A stretch of 64,000 nucleotides of DNA from Duganella radicis. Its GTDB lineage: Bacteria > Pseudomonadota > Gammaproteobacteria > Burkholderiales > Burkholderiaceae_D. A model generated the notes under the pieces. It was not told where the DNA came from. It did no database searches and worked only from the letters and a program-made list of their open reading frames with translations. Both the position numbers and the translations under genes were made by a program. The stretch spans positions 1 to 64,000 of the forward strand of contig NZ_WNKY01000011.1 of assembly GCF_009720825.1 (NCBI RefSeq), in the 5' to 3' direction. This document shows positions 34,637 to 43,402 of the stretch, in pieces. Every line of letters begins with the position of its first letter. Position 1 is the first letter of the stretch.

Positions 34637-36825
34637 ACATGAGTCTTCCCCGTATTGAAAACGGTAGCCGCCGCGACTTCCTGCGTGGCGCCGTGCAAGC
34701 GGCCGGCGGCCTCACGCTGGCGATTTACCTGCCGGGCACGCAGGCGGCCGAACCGCCGGCAGCCGCGCCGGAGTTCGAGCCCAACGCCTTTGTCCGCATC
34801 GGAGCGGACGGTGTGGTCACCGTCATCGCCAAGCACGTGGAAATGGGCCAGGGCGCCTACACCGGCCTCGCCACGCTGGTGGCGGAAGAACTTGACGCAG
34901 CCTGGGCGCAGGTGCGCGTGGAAGGCGCGCCGGCGGACGCCGGCCGCTACAACAACCTGGCGTTCGGTCCCTTCCAGGGGACTGGCGGCAGCACCGCCAT
35001 CGCCAACTCCTGGGAGCAGTTGCGCAAGGCCGGCGCCAGCGCGCGCGCCATGCTGGTATCCGCCGCCGCGGCGCAATGGCAGGTCCCGGCCGGCGAGATC
35101 GGCGTCAGCGAAGGCGTGGTCTCGCACGGCGCGCGCAAGGCCAGCTTCGGCGAGCTGGCGCCGGCGGCGGCATTGCTGCCGGTGCCGGCGGGCGTGCCGT
35201 TGAAATCAGCCCAGGACTTCAAGCTGATCGGCAAGCAGGCGCCGCGCAAGGACAGCGCCGACAAGGTCAATGGCCGCGCCCAATTTACCCAGGACTTGCA
35301 TCTGCCGGGAATGCTGACGGCCGTCGTCGCCCACCCGCCGCGCTTTGGCGCCACCGTAAAGTCGTTCGACGCCACCAAGGCCAAAGCCGTCAAGGGCGTG
35401 GTGAACGTGGTGCGGATACCAACCGGCGTGGCGGTCCTGGCGCAGGATACCTGGAGCGCCAAGAAAGGCCGCGACGCGCTCAAGATCGTCTGGGATGAAT
35501 CCAAAGCCTTCAAGCTGGGCAGCGAAGAAATCCTCGCGCGGTACCGCACGCTGGCGCGACAACCGGGCCTGGTCGCCCATAATTCGGGCGATGCCGATGC
35601 CGCCCTCGCGCGATCCGGCCGCGTGCTGCGCGCTTCCTACGACTTCCCCTACCTGGCGCACGCCGCCATGGAACCCTTGAACTGCGTCGTGCGCATCGGC
35701 GACAACGAATGCGAGCTTTGGTACGGCGCGCAATTCCAGTCCATCGACCAGTCGTCGGTCGCCGCGCTGTTGGGCTTGCCGCCGGAAAAAGTGAAGATCA
35801 ATATGCTGTACGCTGGCGGCAGCTTCGGCCGGCGCGCCAGCAAGGACGCCGACTACGTGCTGGAAGCGGTGCACATCGCCAAAGCCAGCAAGTCCCGCGC
35901 GCCGGTCAAGATGGTCTGGCTGCGCGAAGACGACATGAAGGGCGCCTACTACCGCCCCGCCTTCCACCACGCGCTGGAGGCCTCGCTGGGCGAAGACGGC
36001 CGCCCGACCGCCTGGCGCCACCGCCTCGCAGGCCAATCCATCCTGGCCGGCACCGTATTCGGCGGCATGATCAAGGATGGCATTGACGCGGTCTCCGTCG
36101 AGGGCGCGGCCAACCTTCCGTATGGGATTCCCGCCATGCGTGTTGAATTGCACTCGCCAAGCGATATTCCAGTCCCGGTTCACTGGTGGCGTTCGGTCGG
36201 GTCCACCCATACCGCCTATTCCACCGAGACCTTTATCGACGAACTGGCCAACAGCGCGGGACAAGACCCGGTGGCCTATCGCCTGGCCTTGCTCGACCAG
36301 CATCCACGCCACGCCGGTGTGCTGAAGCTGGCGGCGGAGAAAGCCGGCTGGGGCCAGCCGCTGGCGGTCGGAGCGAACGGCGCGCGGCGCGGACGCGGCG
36401 TCGCGGTGCATGAAGCCTTCGGCAGCTATGTCGCCGAGGTGGCCGAGGTCACCGTGAGCGCCGATGGCAGCTTCAGCGTCGACCGCGTGGTGTGCGCGGT
36501 GGACTGCGGCATCGTCGTCAATCCGGACGTGGTGCGCGCGCAGGTCGAAGGCGGGGTTGGTTTTGCGCTGTCGGCGGCGCTGCACGGCGCCATCACCTTG
36601 AAGGACGGCGCTGTTGAACAATCCAACTTCCATGACTACGCCCCGATCCGCATCACCGAAATGCCCAGGGTGGAGGTGCACATCATGCCGTCGGCCGAGA
36701 AGCCCACCGGCATAGGCGAGCCCGGCGTTCCCCCGCTGGCGCCGGCGCTGGCAAACGCGCTGGCGGCCGCGACCGGCAAACGCGTGCGCAGCCTGCCGAT
36801 CCGCACGGAGGAGCTGAAGGCCTGA
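34633..36825 (+). CDS. iorB: Isoquinoline 1-oxidoreductase-type molybdopterin subunit, Tat-exported
   Basis: The 730-residue catalytic subunit of a xanthine-dehydrogenase-family hydroxylase. A twin-arginine signal is present at residues 13-17 (SRRDFLRGA) followed by a hydrophobic stretch, so the folded complex is exported to the periplasm, carrying the small subunit along. Molybdopterin-binding segments include [15 protein letters not shown] and [15 protein letters not shown], and the catalytic Glu is near 696 ([14 protein letters not shown]). It lacks a FAD subunit, as in the IOR/aldehyde-dehydrogenase two-subunit group. It overlaps both neighbours, so the three genes form one operon. Confidence 0.9.
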   Translation: MNMSLPRIENGSRRDFLRGAVQAAGGLTLAIYLPGTQAAEPPAAAPEFEPNAFVRIGADGVVTVIAKHVEMGQGAYTGLATLVAEELDAAWAQVRVEGAPADAGRYNNLAFGPFQGTGGSTAIANSWEQLRKAGASARAMLVSAAAAQWQVPAGEIGVSEGVVSHGARKASFGELAPAAALLPVPAGVPLKSAQDFKLIGKQAPRKDSADKVNGRAQFTQDLHLPGMLTAVVAHPPRFGATVKSFDATKAKAVKGVVNVVRIPTGVAVLAQDTWSAKKGRDALKIVWDESKAFKLGSEEILARYRTLARQPGLVAHNSGDADAALARSGRVLRASYDFPYLAHAAMEPLNCVVRIGDNECELWYGAQFQSIDQSSVAALLGLPPEKVKINMLYAGGSFGRRASKDADYVLEAVHIAKASKSRAPVKMVWLREDDMKGAYYRPAFHHALEASLGEDGRPTAWRHRLAGQSILAGTVFGGMIKDGIDAVSVEGAANLPYGIPAMRVELHSPSDIPVPVHWWRSVGSTHTAYSTETFIDELANSAGQDPVAYRLALLDQHPRHAGVLKLAAEKAGWGQPLAVGANGARRGRGVAVHEAFGSYVAEVAEVTVSADGSFSVDRVVCAVDCGIVVNPDVVRAQVEGGVGFALSAALHGAITLKDGAVEQSNFHDYAPIRITEMPRVEVHIMPSAEKPTGIGEPGVPPLAPALANALAAATGKRVRSLPIRTEELKA

Positions 36826-37799
36826 TGGAAAGTGTCGACTTGCAGGTACTGGAGGCCGCCCGCCGCTGGGCGGCCGAAGGGCGGCGCTATGCGCTGGTGA
36901 CGGTAGCGCATACCTGGGGCTCCGCGCCCCGCCCTGCCGGCTCATGGCTGGTGATACGGGAAGACGGCGTGGCCGTGGGTTCGGTGTCGGGCGGTTGCGT
37001 CGAAGACGACATCATCGCCCGCATGCGCGAAGGCAGCCTCGGCGACCGGCTGCCATTCAGCCTGAATTATGGGGTCACCCAGGACGAGGCAGCGCGCCTT
37101 GGCCTGCCTTGCGGCGGCGCGCTGCAACTGGTGGTGGAACCGCGGCCCGATGCCGCGCAGCTGAATGAACTCGCCATGCGCCTCGAACAAGGCGAGCTCG
37201 CATTGCGGGAGGTGGATCTGACGCGCGGCATCGCGGCCCTGGGCCCGGCGCAACGCGGCGATACGTTGAGCTGGGATGGCCAGCGGTTGCGTACCATCCA
37301 CGGTCCGCAATGGCGGCTGTTCATCGTCGGCGCCGGACAGATTTCCTATTACCTTGCCCAAATGGCGCAGGCCCTGGACTACGACATCACCATCTGCGAA
37401 CCACGCGGAGAATATGGCGCCGAATGGCAAGTGCCGGGCACAAAGCTGGTCAACGCCATGCCGGACGACGCCTTCCTTGCCATGCAGGCCGATACGCGTT
37501 GCGCCGTCGTCGCCTTGACCCACGATCCGAAGCTGGACGACATGCTGCTGTTGGAAGCCTTGCGCTCACCCGTCTTCTACGTCGGCGCCGTCGGCTCCCG
37601 ACTCAACGACAGCAAGCGGCGTGAACGCCTGTCACGCCATTTCGATTTCTCGGCGGCCGAGTTACGGCGGCTGCACGGTCCTATCGGCCTCCCCATCGGC
37701 AGCCATACGCCGCCGGAAATCGCGGTCGCGATCATCGCGGAAATGACCGCCGTTCGGCATGGCGCGGCGATTGCCGCACGAAGCGAGGCTCCACGGTGA
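36825..37799 (+). CDS. XdhC-family molybdenum-cofactor maturation protein
   Basis: A 324-residue XdhC/CoxI protein that binds and sulphurates or delivers the molybdenum cofactor to the hydroxylase encoded just upstream. Visible parts are the N-terminal XdhC_CoxI domain (TVAHTWGSAPRPAGSWLVI, SGGCVEDDI) and the C-terminal Rossmann-type domain (FIVGAGQISYYLAQMAQAL, VGAVGSRLNDSKRRERL, LPIGSHTPPEIAVAI). Its ATG overlaps the iorB stop (TGATG). It is the last gene before the base composition drops. Confidence 0.92.
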   Translation: MESVDLQVLEAARRWAAEGRRYALVTVAHTWGSAPRPAGSWLVIREDGVAVGSVSGGCVEDDIIARMREGSLGDRLPFSLNYGVTQDEAARLGLPCGGALQLVVEPRPDAAQLNELAMRLEQGELALREVDLTRGIAALGPAQRGDTLSWDGQRLRTIHGPQWRLFIVGAGQISYYLAQMAQALDYDITICEPRGEYGAEWQVPGTKLVNAMPDDAFLAMQADTRCAVVALTHDPKLDDMLLLEALRSPVFYVGAVGSRLNDSKRRERLSRHFDFSAAELRRLHGPIGLPIGSHTPPEIAVAIIAEMTAVRHGAAIAARSEAPR

Positions 37800-38021
37800 C
37801 AAGAATAAAGGCCGATGACGATACCCAGCAAATCATCAACGGCCTTCTATTTTTTCTTAAGAATCAGCTAGGTATAACGGGCTCATTACTCCCACTCAAT
37901 TATCTGAGCATGCGCCAAGGTCTTGAATCTGTAGGAAAATCCGAGCAGGCGTCTGACTATACCATCCAAAGTACCATCAACTGGCAGAGTGCAGTAAATG
38001 GGCGGCAGTGTTTTCGACAAT

Positions 38022-38037
38022 ACGGCTTTGCAGGCCG
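38022..38037 (+). repeat. 16-bp direct repeat of the tRNA-Cys anticodon arm (attL-like)
   Basis: ACGGCTTTGCAGGCCG is identical to 47261-47276 inside the tRNA-Cys gene and in the same orientation. Tyrosine recombinases often target tRNA anticodon arms and leave such short direct repeats. No other part of the tRNA is copied here. Confidence 0.6.
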
Positions 38038-38069
38038 TTTTCCACCTATAAAAATCAATGACTTAGAGA

Positions 38070-38091
38070 TTCGCCACACTTTTCGCCACAC
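38070..38091 (+). repeat. Tandem 10-bp direct repeat near the attL-like site
   Basis: TTCGCCACAC occurs at 38070-38079 and 38082-38091, separated by 2 bp, 33 bp inside the attL-like repeat. Short direct repeats of this kind can be arm-type binding sites for an integrase or excisionase. A functional role is inferred only from position. Confidence 0.45.
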
Positions 38092-38228
38092 CAGCCCGCC
38101 ATTTCCGGACGTTTTGATAGCCGCCAAACCTCGGCAGTAAATGATCAGCATTTGTTGCACAGCTACAAGTGCTAGCGACTCCCTTTTGTTTGATCCGATT
38201 CGGTGGTGATGAGGCCCATCTTGGTAAA

Positions 38229-39383
38229 TCACTCAGCTTTATTTCTTAGCCATAGGTATCCCAGGACTCCGGAAGTGACAGAAGCACAAAGGATGGCAAG
38301 TTTTGCGCTAATAACTACGCCCGGCGAATTTGGGAATGCCAGGTTGGCGATGAAGATGGACATAGTGAAACCGATTCCGCCAAGCATCGCAGCGCCAGCG
38401 ATATGCCGCCACGACAATCCCTGTGGAAGCCTGCACAGCCCGGTGCCCACGGCCAGCAGACAGGCCAGACCAATTCCTATGGGCTTGCCAACGCACAGCC
38501 CGAGCATGACGCCGAGGCTGTTCGATGTCATCAAGCCGTCCATCCATTGAGCAGACAGTTCGATCCCGGTATTCGCCAGCGCAAATAGAGGAAGAATCAG
38601 CAGTGCCACGGGTTTGTGCAACGCGTGCTCGAGTCGATGCGAGGCCGAGGACTCGTCGTCGCAGATGGATGAATACGGAATCGCGAATGCCAACAGCACG
38701 CCAGAAATGGTTGCATGCACACCCGACTTGAACATGAGGAACCACATCAGGATGCCGCCAAGCAGATAGGGTGCAAGCGCCTTTACATGGAACAGTCGAT
38801 TGAGCATCAGTAGCGCCGTCCACACGGCCAATGCCGCAGCCAGATACACCAGCGACACCTTGGCAGTGTAAAAGAGGGCTATGACCACTATGGCGCCCAA
38901 GTCATCCATTACAGCGAGCGCCGCCAGAAAAACCTTGAGAGTGGTGGGAACACGACTCCCCAACAGGGCCAGAACGCCCAGCGCAAAAGCGATGTCTGTG
39001 GCCATTGGAATACCAAGTCCTGCTTGAGTGGGGGTACCGTAATTGAGGGTCAGGTGGATGAGCGCCGGGACAGCTATTCCGCCAGCTGCGGCCAACGCGG
39101 GCAGCAACGCACGTTTCAGGTCTGAGAGCTCGCCGCTATACAGTTCGCGCTCTAGCTCCAATCCGATGAGCAGAAAAAATATCGCCATCAGGGCGTCATT
39201 GATCCACAGTTCGACGCTTAACCCAGCGAGATCAGCGTGCCAAAAATGAAGATATTCCTTGCCAATTGACGAGTTGGCTAAAGCGAGCGATAGGATTGTG
39301 CAGAAGATGAGGACAATGCCGCCAGTTTTTTCGGAGTTGGAAAATTCAGTGAAACTACGGGAAATGAAGGTGTCGATTTGCAT
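38229..39383 (-). CDS. nhaA: Na+/H+ antiporter NhaA
   Basis: A 384-residue inner-membrane antiporter that expels Na+ or Li+ in exchange for protons. The ATG at 39383 (MQIDTF) is preferred to a TTG further upstream. The ion-binding aspartates are in place: Asp130 (MATDIAFA) and the pair Asp160-Asp161 (LAVMDDLGAIV), with the inverted-repeat core sequence GIPMATD. The C-terminal GIGFTMSIFIANLAF matches helix XI-XII. Base composition is lower in GC than the upstream genes, fitting acquired DNA. A GC-rich leader of about 70 nt precedes it and might be a regulatory RNA. Confidence 0.95.
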   Translation of the reverse strand: MQIDTFISRSFTEFSNSEKTGGIVLIFCTILSLALANSSIGKEYLHFWHADLAGLSVELWINDALMAIFFLLIGLELERELYSGELSDLKRALLPALAAAGGIAVPALIHLTLNYGTPTQAGLGIPMATDIAFALGVLALLGSRVPTTLKVFLAALAVMDDLGAIVVIALFYTAKVSLVYLAAALAVWTALLMLNRLFHVKALAPYLLGGILMWFLMFKSGVHATISGVLLAFAIPYSSICDDESSASHRLEHALHKPVALLILPLFALANTGIELSAQWMDGLMTSNSLGVMLGLCVGKPIGIGLACLLAVGTGLCRLPQGLSWRHIAGAAMLGGIGFTMSIFIANLAFPNSPGVVISAKLAILCASVTSGVLGYLWLRNKAE

Positions 39384-39466
39384 AGGCGCGGCCTTATCGC
39401 GCGGCGGCCCGACCAACGCAATACCTGCTTCGCCCCGATGGCAGAAACACCCTGATAGTCATTATA
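39384..39466 (-). promoter_or_regulatory. nhaA promoter and structured 5' leader (riboswitch candidate)
   Basis: A -10 TATAAT on the minus strand at 39466-39461 predicts transcription from about 39454 and a 70-nt leader. The leader is very GC-rich, with possible pairings CTGC/GCAG and GGCC/GGCC close to the start codon and a ribosome-site AAGG near 39392. No good -35 box is seen. Lithium riboswitch classes of the nhaA type are known upstream of nhaA in proteobacteria; membership here is only a hypothesis. Confidence 0.35.
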
Positions 39467-39642
39467 CCTGGTCAAGATATGCGCCAGGCAGCTTGAAGCA
39501 TCCATCGGCTATGGCAAGGCGATCGTCCGAATCGGCGTCATGCTTGGTCCAAGAGAAGATGCAGGAGAACCAGAGCGACGTGTCTTTCGATAGCGATCCG
39601 CCGGCGTTGACGACGCGACACGACCCAGCCAGTTAGGTGGCC

Positions 39643-40992
39643 TCAGTGTGCGACCGCTGGTGGCGCAGGCTGGAGCGTAGTCGGTGATGCATTGATAAGG
39701 TGCTGTTGAGCCAACACTGCATACAGGGGTGCGCTGATCACCTTGGAGATCGTGCGCGCAATCATCGCGCATGCCATCAGACTCAAGACCATCGAATGGC
39801 CATCCACCATCTCCATGACGATAATGAACGACGTAAGGGGCGCTTGGGTGGCTGCTGCCAAGAACCCGACCATTCCCAATGCAATCAGAGCGGTAGCGTT
39901 GGGCATGTGAAGAAATTGTGCGACATCGTTACCCAGCGCCGCGCCGATCGCCAGCGACGGCGCGAAGATGCCGGCGGGGACGCCCGACCAGGTCGTCAGC
40001 CATGTGGCGACAAATTTCAACAAGAAGAACAACGCGGGCACCGCTTCCCTACCGGCGACCATATCTCGTGTGTGTCCGTAGCCGCTGCCGAAGGTGGCGC
40101 CAGCTGATGCGAGCCCGATCACTGCAACGAGCAGTCCGCACAGCACGGCGAATCGCATGGGCTGTCTGGCCCGCCATCTGGAGAGAATGTCTTTTCCTTG
40201 ACCCAACAATGAGGCCTGCAGCAGGCGCGAGAAGAGGCCGCCCGCTAGGCCGCTCAGCACCGCAACCAACAAGCCGGGAAGTACCAGCGACACATCGATG
40301 CCGGTGGCGCGTATGATGCCAAAGTATGTCGCATTGCCGTAAATCGATACCGCGATCAGACCGGCCAACACAATGGCCGACAGCAACAGACCACTGCTAC
40401 GCTGTTCCGGTCTGCGGGACAGTTCTTCGATGGCGAACATGACCCCCGCCAATGGCGTATTAAAGGCTGCGGCGATGCCCGCCGCGCCACCTGCCACCAG
40501 CAGACCATGCGTACTTACCGCCACGCGCTCAGGCAACCATTTCCCAGCGGCGAGCATGATGCCGGCGGCCACCTGTACTGATGGGCCTTCACGGCCCAGC
40601 GACAGGCCGCCAAGCAAACCCCAGGTGGTCAACCCGACTTTGGCGATGCTGATTTTGAACGACACCAGTTTGCGCGTGGCAGCGGGCGTCGCAGCAGGAT
40701 CGAGCGTCGCCATGACTTGTGGAATACCAGAGCCGGCCGCTGCCCCGACATAGCGCCGCGTGATCCAAACGATGCAGCCTGCGCACATGGGCGTCCATGC
40801 CAGCGCCGCCATCGGCTCGTAGTGAAACAGCGTCATGAACAGGTCAAGCGCTTTTTCTCCCAGCCAGGTAAATGCCACCACGACTAGTCCTGCGGCGCAG
40901 GCTGCCGCCATGACCACTGCTCGGGTGGCCCAGACTCGCCAATTACGAAACTCGCTGTCAAACGCAGCTGAAGTATTGTGCTTTATTTTCAT
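39643..40992 (-). CDS. ClC-family chloride/proton antiporter or chloride channel
   Basis: A 449-residue ClC protein of the inner membrane. The selectivity-filter segments are visible: GSGIPQ (87-92), GREGPSVQ with gating Glu135, and GIFAPSLAIGA. The Glu-Glu pair at 189-190 (FAIEELS) matches the proton-pathway Glu of Cl-/H+ exchangers, so exchange is more likely than a pure channel. It is not the fluoride-type ClC by these motifs. It probably helps acid or osmotic stress responses alongside NhaA. The leader carries an intrinsic-terminator-like hairpin ending 14 nt before the ATG. Confidence 0.92.
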   Translation of the reverse strand: MKIKHNTSAAFDSEFRNWRVWATRAVVMAAACAAGLVVVAFTWLGEKALDLFMTLFHYEPMAALAWTPMCAGCIVWITRRYVGAAAGSGIPQVMATLDPAATPAATRKLVSFKISIAKVGLTTWGLLGGLSLGREGPSVQVAAGIMLAAGKWLPERVAVSTHGLLVAGGAAGIAAAFNTPLAGVMFAIEELSRRPEQRSSGLLLSAIVLAGLIAVSIYGNATYFGIIRATGIDVSLVLPGLLVAVLSGLAGGLFSRLLQASLLGQGKDILSRWRARQPMRFAVLCGLLVAVIGLASAGATFGSGYGHTRDMVAGREAVPALFFLLKFVATWLTTWSGVPAGIFAPSLAIGAALGNDVAQFLHMPNATALIALGMVGFLAAATQAPLTSFIIVMEMVDGHSMVLSLMACAMIARTISKVISAPLYAVLAQQHLINASPTTLQPAPPAVAH

Positions 40993-41005
40993 GGCGATGG
41001 ATTAG

Positions 41006-41040
41006 CAAAAAAAATCCTCGCGGATCAAGGACGCGAGGAT
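41006..41040 (-). terminator. Intrinsic-terminator-like hairpin in the ClC leader
   Basis: On the minus strand ATCCTCGCG pairs with CGCGAGGAT (9 bp, 41040-41032 with 41022-41014) and is followed by eight T. No minus-strand gene lies upstream, so it sits in the ClC 5' leader downstream of the promoter at 41124-41095 and only 14 nt before the start codon. It may act as an attenuator. Confidence 0.6.
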
Positions 41041-41084
41041 TAAAGCCTTCAGCGGGCCTGCTGTGACACTTGAGCCGATCAATA

Positions 41085-41126
41085 CATTTGTACAAATATA
41101 CTTTGCTGCCATATAATTTGTCAAAT
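41085..41126. promoter_or_regulatory. Overlapping face-to-face promoters with paired ATTTGT-CAAAT boxes
   Basis: Plus strand: TTGTAC (41088-41093), 18 bp, TATAAT (41112-41117), directed at the gene starting at 41125. Minus strand: TTGACA (41124-41119), 18 bp, TATATT (41100-41095), directed at the ClC gene. Two palindromic boxes, ATTTGTACAAAT (41085-41096) and ATTTGTCAAAT (41116-41126), lie about 31 bp apart and overlap both promoters. A MarR regulator encoded in the same region (46511) is a candidate binder. Confidence 0.6.
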
Positions 41127-42198
41127 GTACCGACACAAACTTGCAAGCGTCGCAGCATGGCGACGCAACACCGTCTCAGCGCTGGCGTTGTGCGGAATGG
41201 CCTCCTCGGCCACTGCTGCGCCGACGCCCACGCCGGTCAACAACGATTTGCCAGCCATTGTGAAGTCCTTCGCTGCGTTGAGTGGAAATCGCCCTGTCTT
41301 TTGCGATGCGCCATCGGCGCTTGCGCCGGCGGGTTGGGTCAGCGCGCCAGTACAATGCGCTTGGCGAAAACGGTTGACCCTGCAGCGCTGGACGCTGGAT
41401 TTGAAGCGCAACTCGGGCTGCGTCAGCCCCCAGGCCGATTGGTGGCACTGGCAACAACTAGCCGGCTCGGCGACTGCTAGTTCGCCTGTCTGGAACGCTC
41501 GCTGGCGTCGTCAAGCCATTTTCCAGGAAGGCAATGAGAGCGCCGGCACGAAGAAAATGACGCTCATTGCGCAAACCGCCGATGGGGCCTGGACTGCAAT
41601 GACGTGGGGCTGGACACCGTCCAATCGGCCTGGCACACGTGCCTGGGAACAAAACCGCTGGGATCGATTGAAGCAGGCGCTTCAGGAAATGACTGGCAAC
41701 GAGGACGCCATAAGTTCGCAATCGGCGCTTGGCTTGGGGTACCGCAACCTTCGCAATCGCACCGCCGAACAGTCGGGTAACGCGCTGATTTGGCAGGAGG
41801 GCAAACTGTGCATGCGTATCATGGCGGCTGACAAGTCGGCGGAGCCGGACATTCCGCTCCCCTACGCGCGCGAGGACAGCCGGCTTGAGCAACGCGCGGC
41901 CATCCAAGTGAAAATGGCGCGTGGCGATGCGTCGTTGGCCTGGCCGGCGGCATTTCATTTGATGCTGCCTATACTTCCCCATCAACGCAGCGCCACTTAC
42001 GCCGCGGTGGCACGAAGCAATCTACATATTACCGGCCACTTATGGCTGCCAGCGCCGACAGAGAAAGCGGTCCATCTTCACATTGATACAACGCTGATTG
42101 CCAAGCAAGGCTCGCCTGAAGAGACGCAAATCGTCTCGGTGCTGAACCGCGAAATGGCCGCTATCGCGGCCCTGTGGGTGGCCGATCATGAACGCTGA
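41125..42198 (+). CDS. Exported protein of unknown function
   Basis: A 357-residue protein with a signal peptide (VSALALCGMASSATA, cut before APTPTP). No domain was recognised. The mature part contains several Trp-rich segments (ADWWHWQQL, MTWGWTP), a C-terminal part that looks like a ligand-binding sandwich and few cysteines. The ATG at 41125 lies at or next to the predicted transcription start, so the mRNA may be leaderless. It overlaps the antiporter gene by 11 nt and begins a tightly packed operon running to 45537. Confidence 0.7.
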   Translation: MYRHKLASVAAWRRNTVSALALCGMASSATAAPTPTPVNNDLPAIVKSFAALSGNRPVFCDAPSALAPAGWVSAPVQCAWRKRLTLQRWTLDLKRNSGCVSPQADWWHWQQLAGSATASSPVWNARWRRQAIFQEGNESAGTKKMTLIAQTADGAWTAMTWGWTPSNRPGTRAWEQNRWDRLKQALQEMTGNEDAISSQSALGLGYRNLRNRTAEQSGNALIWQEGKLCMRIMAADKSAEPDIPLPYAREDSRLEQRAAIQVKMARGDASLAWPAAFHLMLPILPHQRSATYAAVARSNLHITGHLWLPAPTEKAVHLHIDTTLIAKQGSPEETQIVSVLNREMAAIAALWVADHER

Positions 42199-43402
42199 AA
42201 TCCTCTCGTGGCCGTTGTGGCTGTCTTCCCCGCTGGCCCTATTAGGCGCAGGCTTGTTGCTTGCGCAGATGTTGGGCCTTGTACTCGAAGCACGACGGCT
42301 GCCCAAGCTATATGGCGCAGTTGCGGCAGGCCTGCTGCTCGGCGTGAGCGGTCTTGGAATGATCGATGCCGCTGTCACCACGCAATTTCAAGAACTGTTC
42401 AATGCCGCAACCGCGCTGGTGCTGTTTGAAGTTGGGCGCAAGATGGATATCGCCTGGCTTTGGCGCAGCCGGCGCCAGGGAGCAAGCTTGCTGCTCGCCT
42501 GCCTGTTGCGTGTGACCGTCATTTGGGGCCTGCTGGCTGCCTGGGGTTTTGGCTGGGCTGAGGCTGGTTTTATGGCCGCCCTGCTCATCGCCTCAAGTCC
42601 GATCATTTACGCGTCCATGGTCTCCGACTCGCAAGCGAGTGGCGTCACCGTTTTTGCTGGCGCCAATTTTGTCGGTCTTGGCAACGTGATGGCATTGCTG
42701 GTGCTGTTTCCGACGGTCGCCTGGCTGCGGATGCGCGCCGAAGGCGAACTGGCGAGCTACGCGACAGAATTGATTAAGCAGTTGAGCCGGCTCGGGCTGG
42801 GTGTGGCGATCGCTTTGCTCAGCTATGGTTTTTATTTCCTCGCCACGCGACTGACCCGCGCCCGTGCGCGTTTGCGCCCAGGCATGTTGCTGGCGGCGCT
42901 GCTGATGGATCTGGGACTATGCTCCGTCAGCGCGGCCAGCGCTCTGTTATCGTTATTGCTGATGGGGCTATTGCTGCGGAACGCGGAAAAACGGGACAAC
43001 GTCTTTCAGGCAGAGCTGCGCACGGGGCAGGATATCGGGTACGCCTTGTTGTTCATGATGTCCGCCTCGCTGGTGCGCATCGAGCAGCTTTTACACTGGC
43101 AGACGCTGCTGGTCGCACTACTATTGTTCGCCGCGCGCATTCTGATGACGCGGCTGGCCCTGACGTTCGCGACGGCATGGGATAGCCAGAAAAAAAATGC
43201 CCTGGCACTGTCGACGTGCTCGCTCGTGAGTTTTGGCGCGCTCATGGTTGACAACTCGATGACCGGCTATCCAGGGTTAAGTGAGCCTGCCCAGCAGATC
43301 ATGGCGGCATTGCTCGCATTAAATGTGCTGCTTGCACCCGGCCTGACGTGGTATGGATTGCACTTGGCCGGAGAGAACCACGAAGAGGAGCGTCATGCTT
43401 GA
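42188..43402 (+). CDS. Cation:proton antiporter, Kef/CPA2-type membrane domain without RCK domain
   Basis: A 404-residue membrane protein with about twelve helices, of the monovalent cation:proton antiporter (CPA) superfamily: LPKLYGAVAAGLLLGVSG in the first half, LVLFEVGRKMD, and IASSPIIYASMV at the helix corresponding to the ion-binding core. It ends soon after the last helix, with no cytosolic nucleotide-binding (RCK/TrkA-N) domain, unlike full KefB/KefC. It overlaps both neighbours. The downstream GCS2-type ligase gene is notable because Kef systems are gated by glutathione, so a thiol-linked ion exchanger is possible; this is inference. Confidence 0.75.
   Translation: MNAEILSWPLWLSSPLALLGAGLLLAQMLGLVLEARRLPKLYGAVAAGLLLGVSGLGMIDAAVTTQFQELFNAATALVLFEVGRKMDIAWLWRSRRQGASLLLACLLRVTVIWGLLAAWGFGWAEAGFMAALLIASSPIIYASMVSDSQASGVTVFAGANFVGLGNVMALLVLFPTVAWLRMRAEGELASYATELIKQLSRLGLGVAIALLSYGFYFLATRLTRARARLRPGMLLAALLMDLGLCSVSAASALLSLLLMGLLLRNAEKRDNVFQAELRTGQDIGYALLFMMSASLVRIEQLLHWQTLLVALLLFAARILMTRLALTFATAWDSQKKNALALSTCSLVSFGALMVDNSMTGYPGLSEPAQQIMAALLALNVLLAPGLTWYGLHLAGENHEEERHA

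Larger units (their letters stand above)
37800..38228. other. Gene-poor, AT-richer left end of a putative island
   Basis: No convincing gene is found in these 430 bp, which are much less GC-rich than the upstream genes. The stretch contains the 16-bp copy of the tRNA-Cys anticodon arm and a 10-bp direct repeat. A minus-strand reading ending near 37888 gives a protein-like tail (YRFKTLAHAQIIEWE) without a start, possibly a gene remnant. Confidence 0.4.

Noticed and set aside
37888-37960. Second guaA copy suggested by the ...IIEWE tail on the minus strand
   Set aside because: Only the last few residues resemble the guaA end (ATIEWE); the preceding sequence does not match GMP synthase.
37796-38140. 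Plus-strand open frame of 114 codons after XdhC
   Set aside because: No ribosome site, no domain, and it runs through the tRNA-Cys-like repeat and the tandem direct repeat. It is treated as non-coding.
40993-41094. Fluoride riboswitch before the ClC gene
   Set aside because: The leader lacks the conserved sequence pattern I know for that class, and the ClC protein has the chloride-type GREGP motif, not fluoride-type features.
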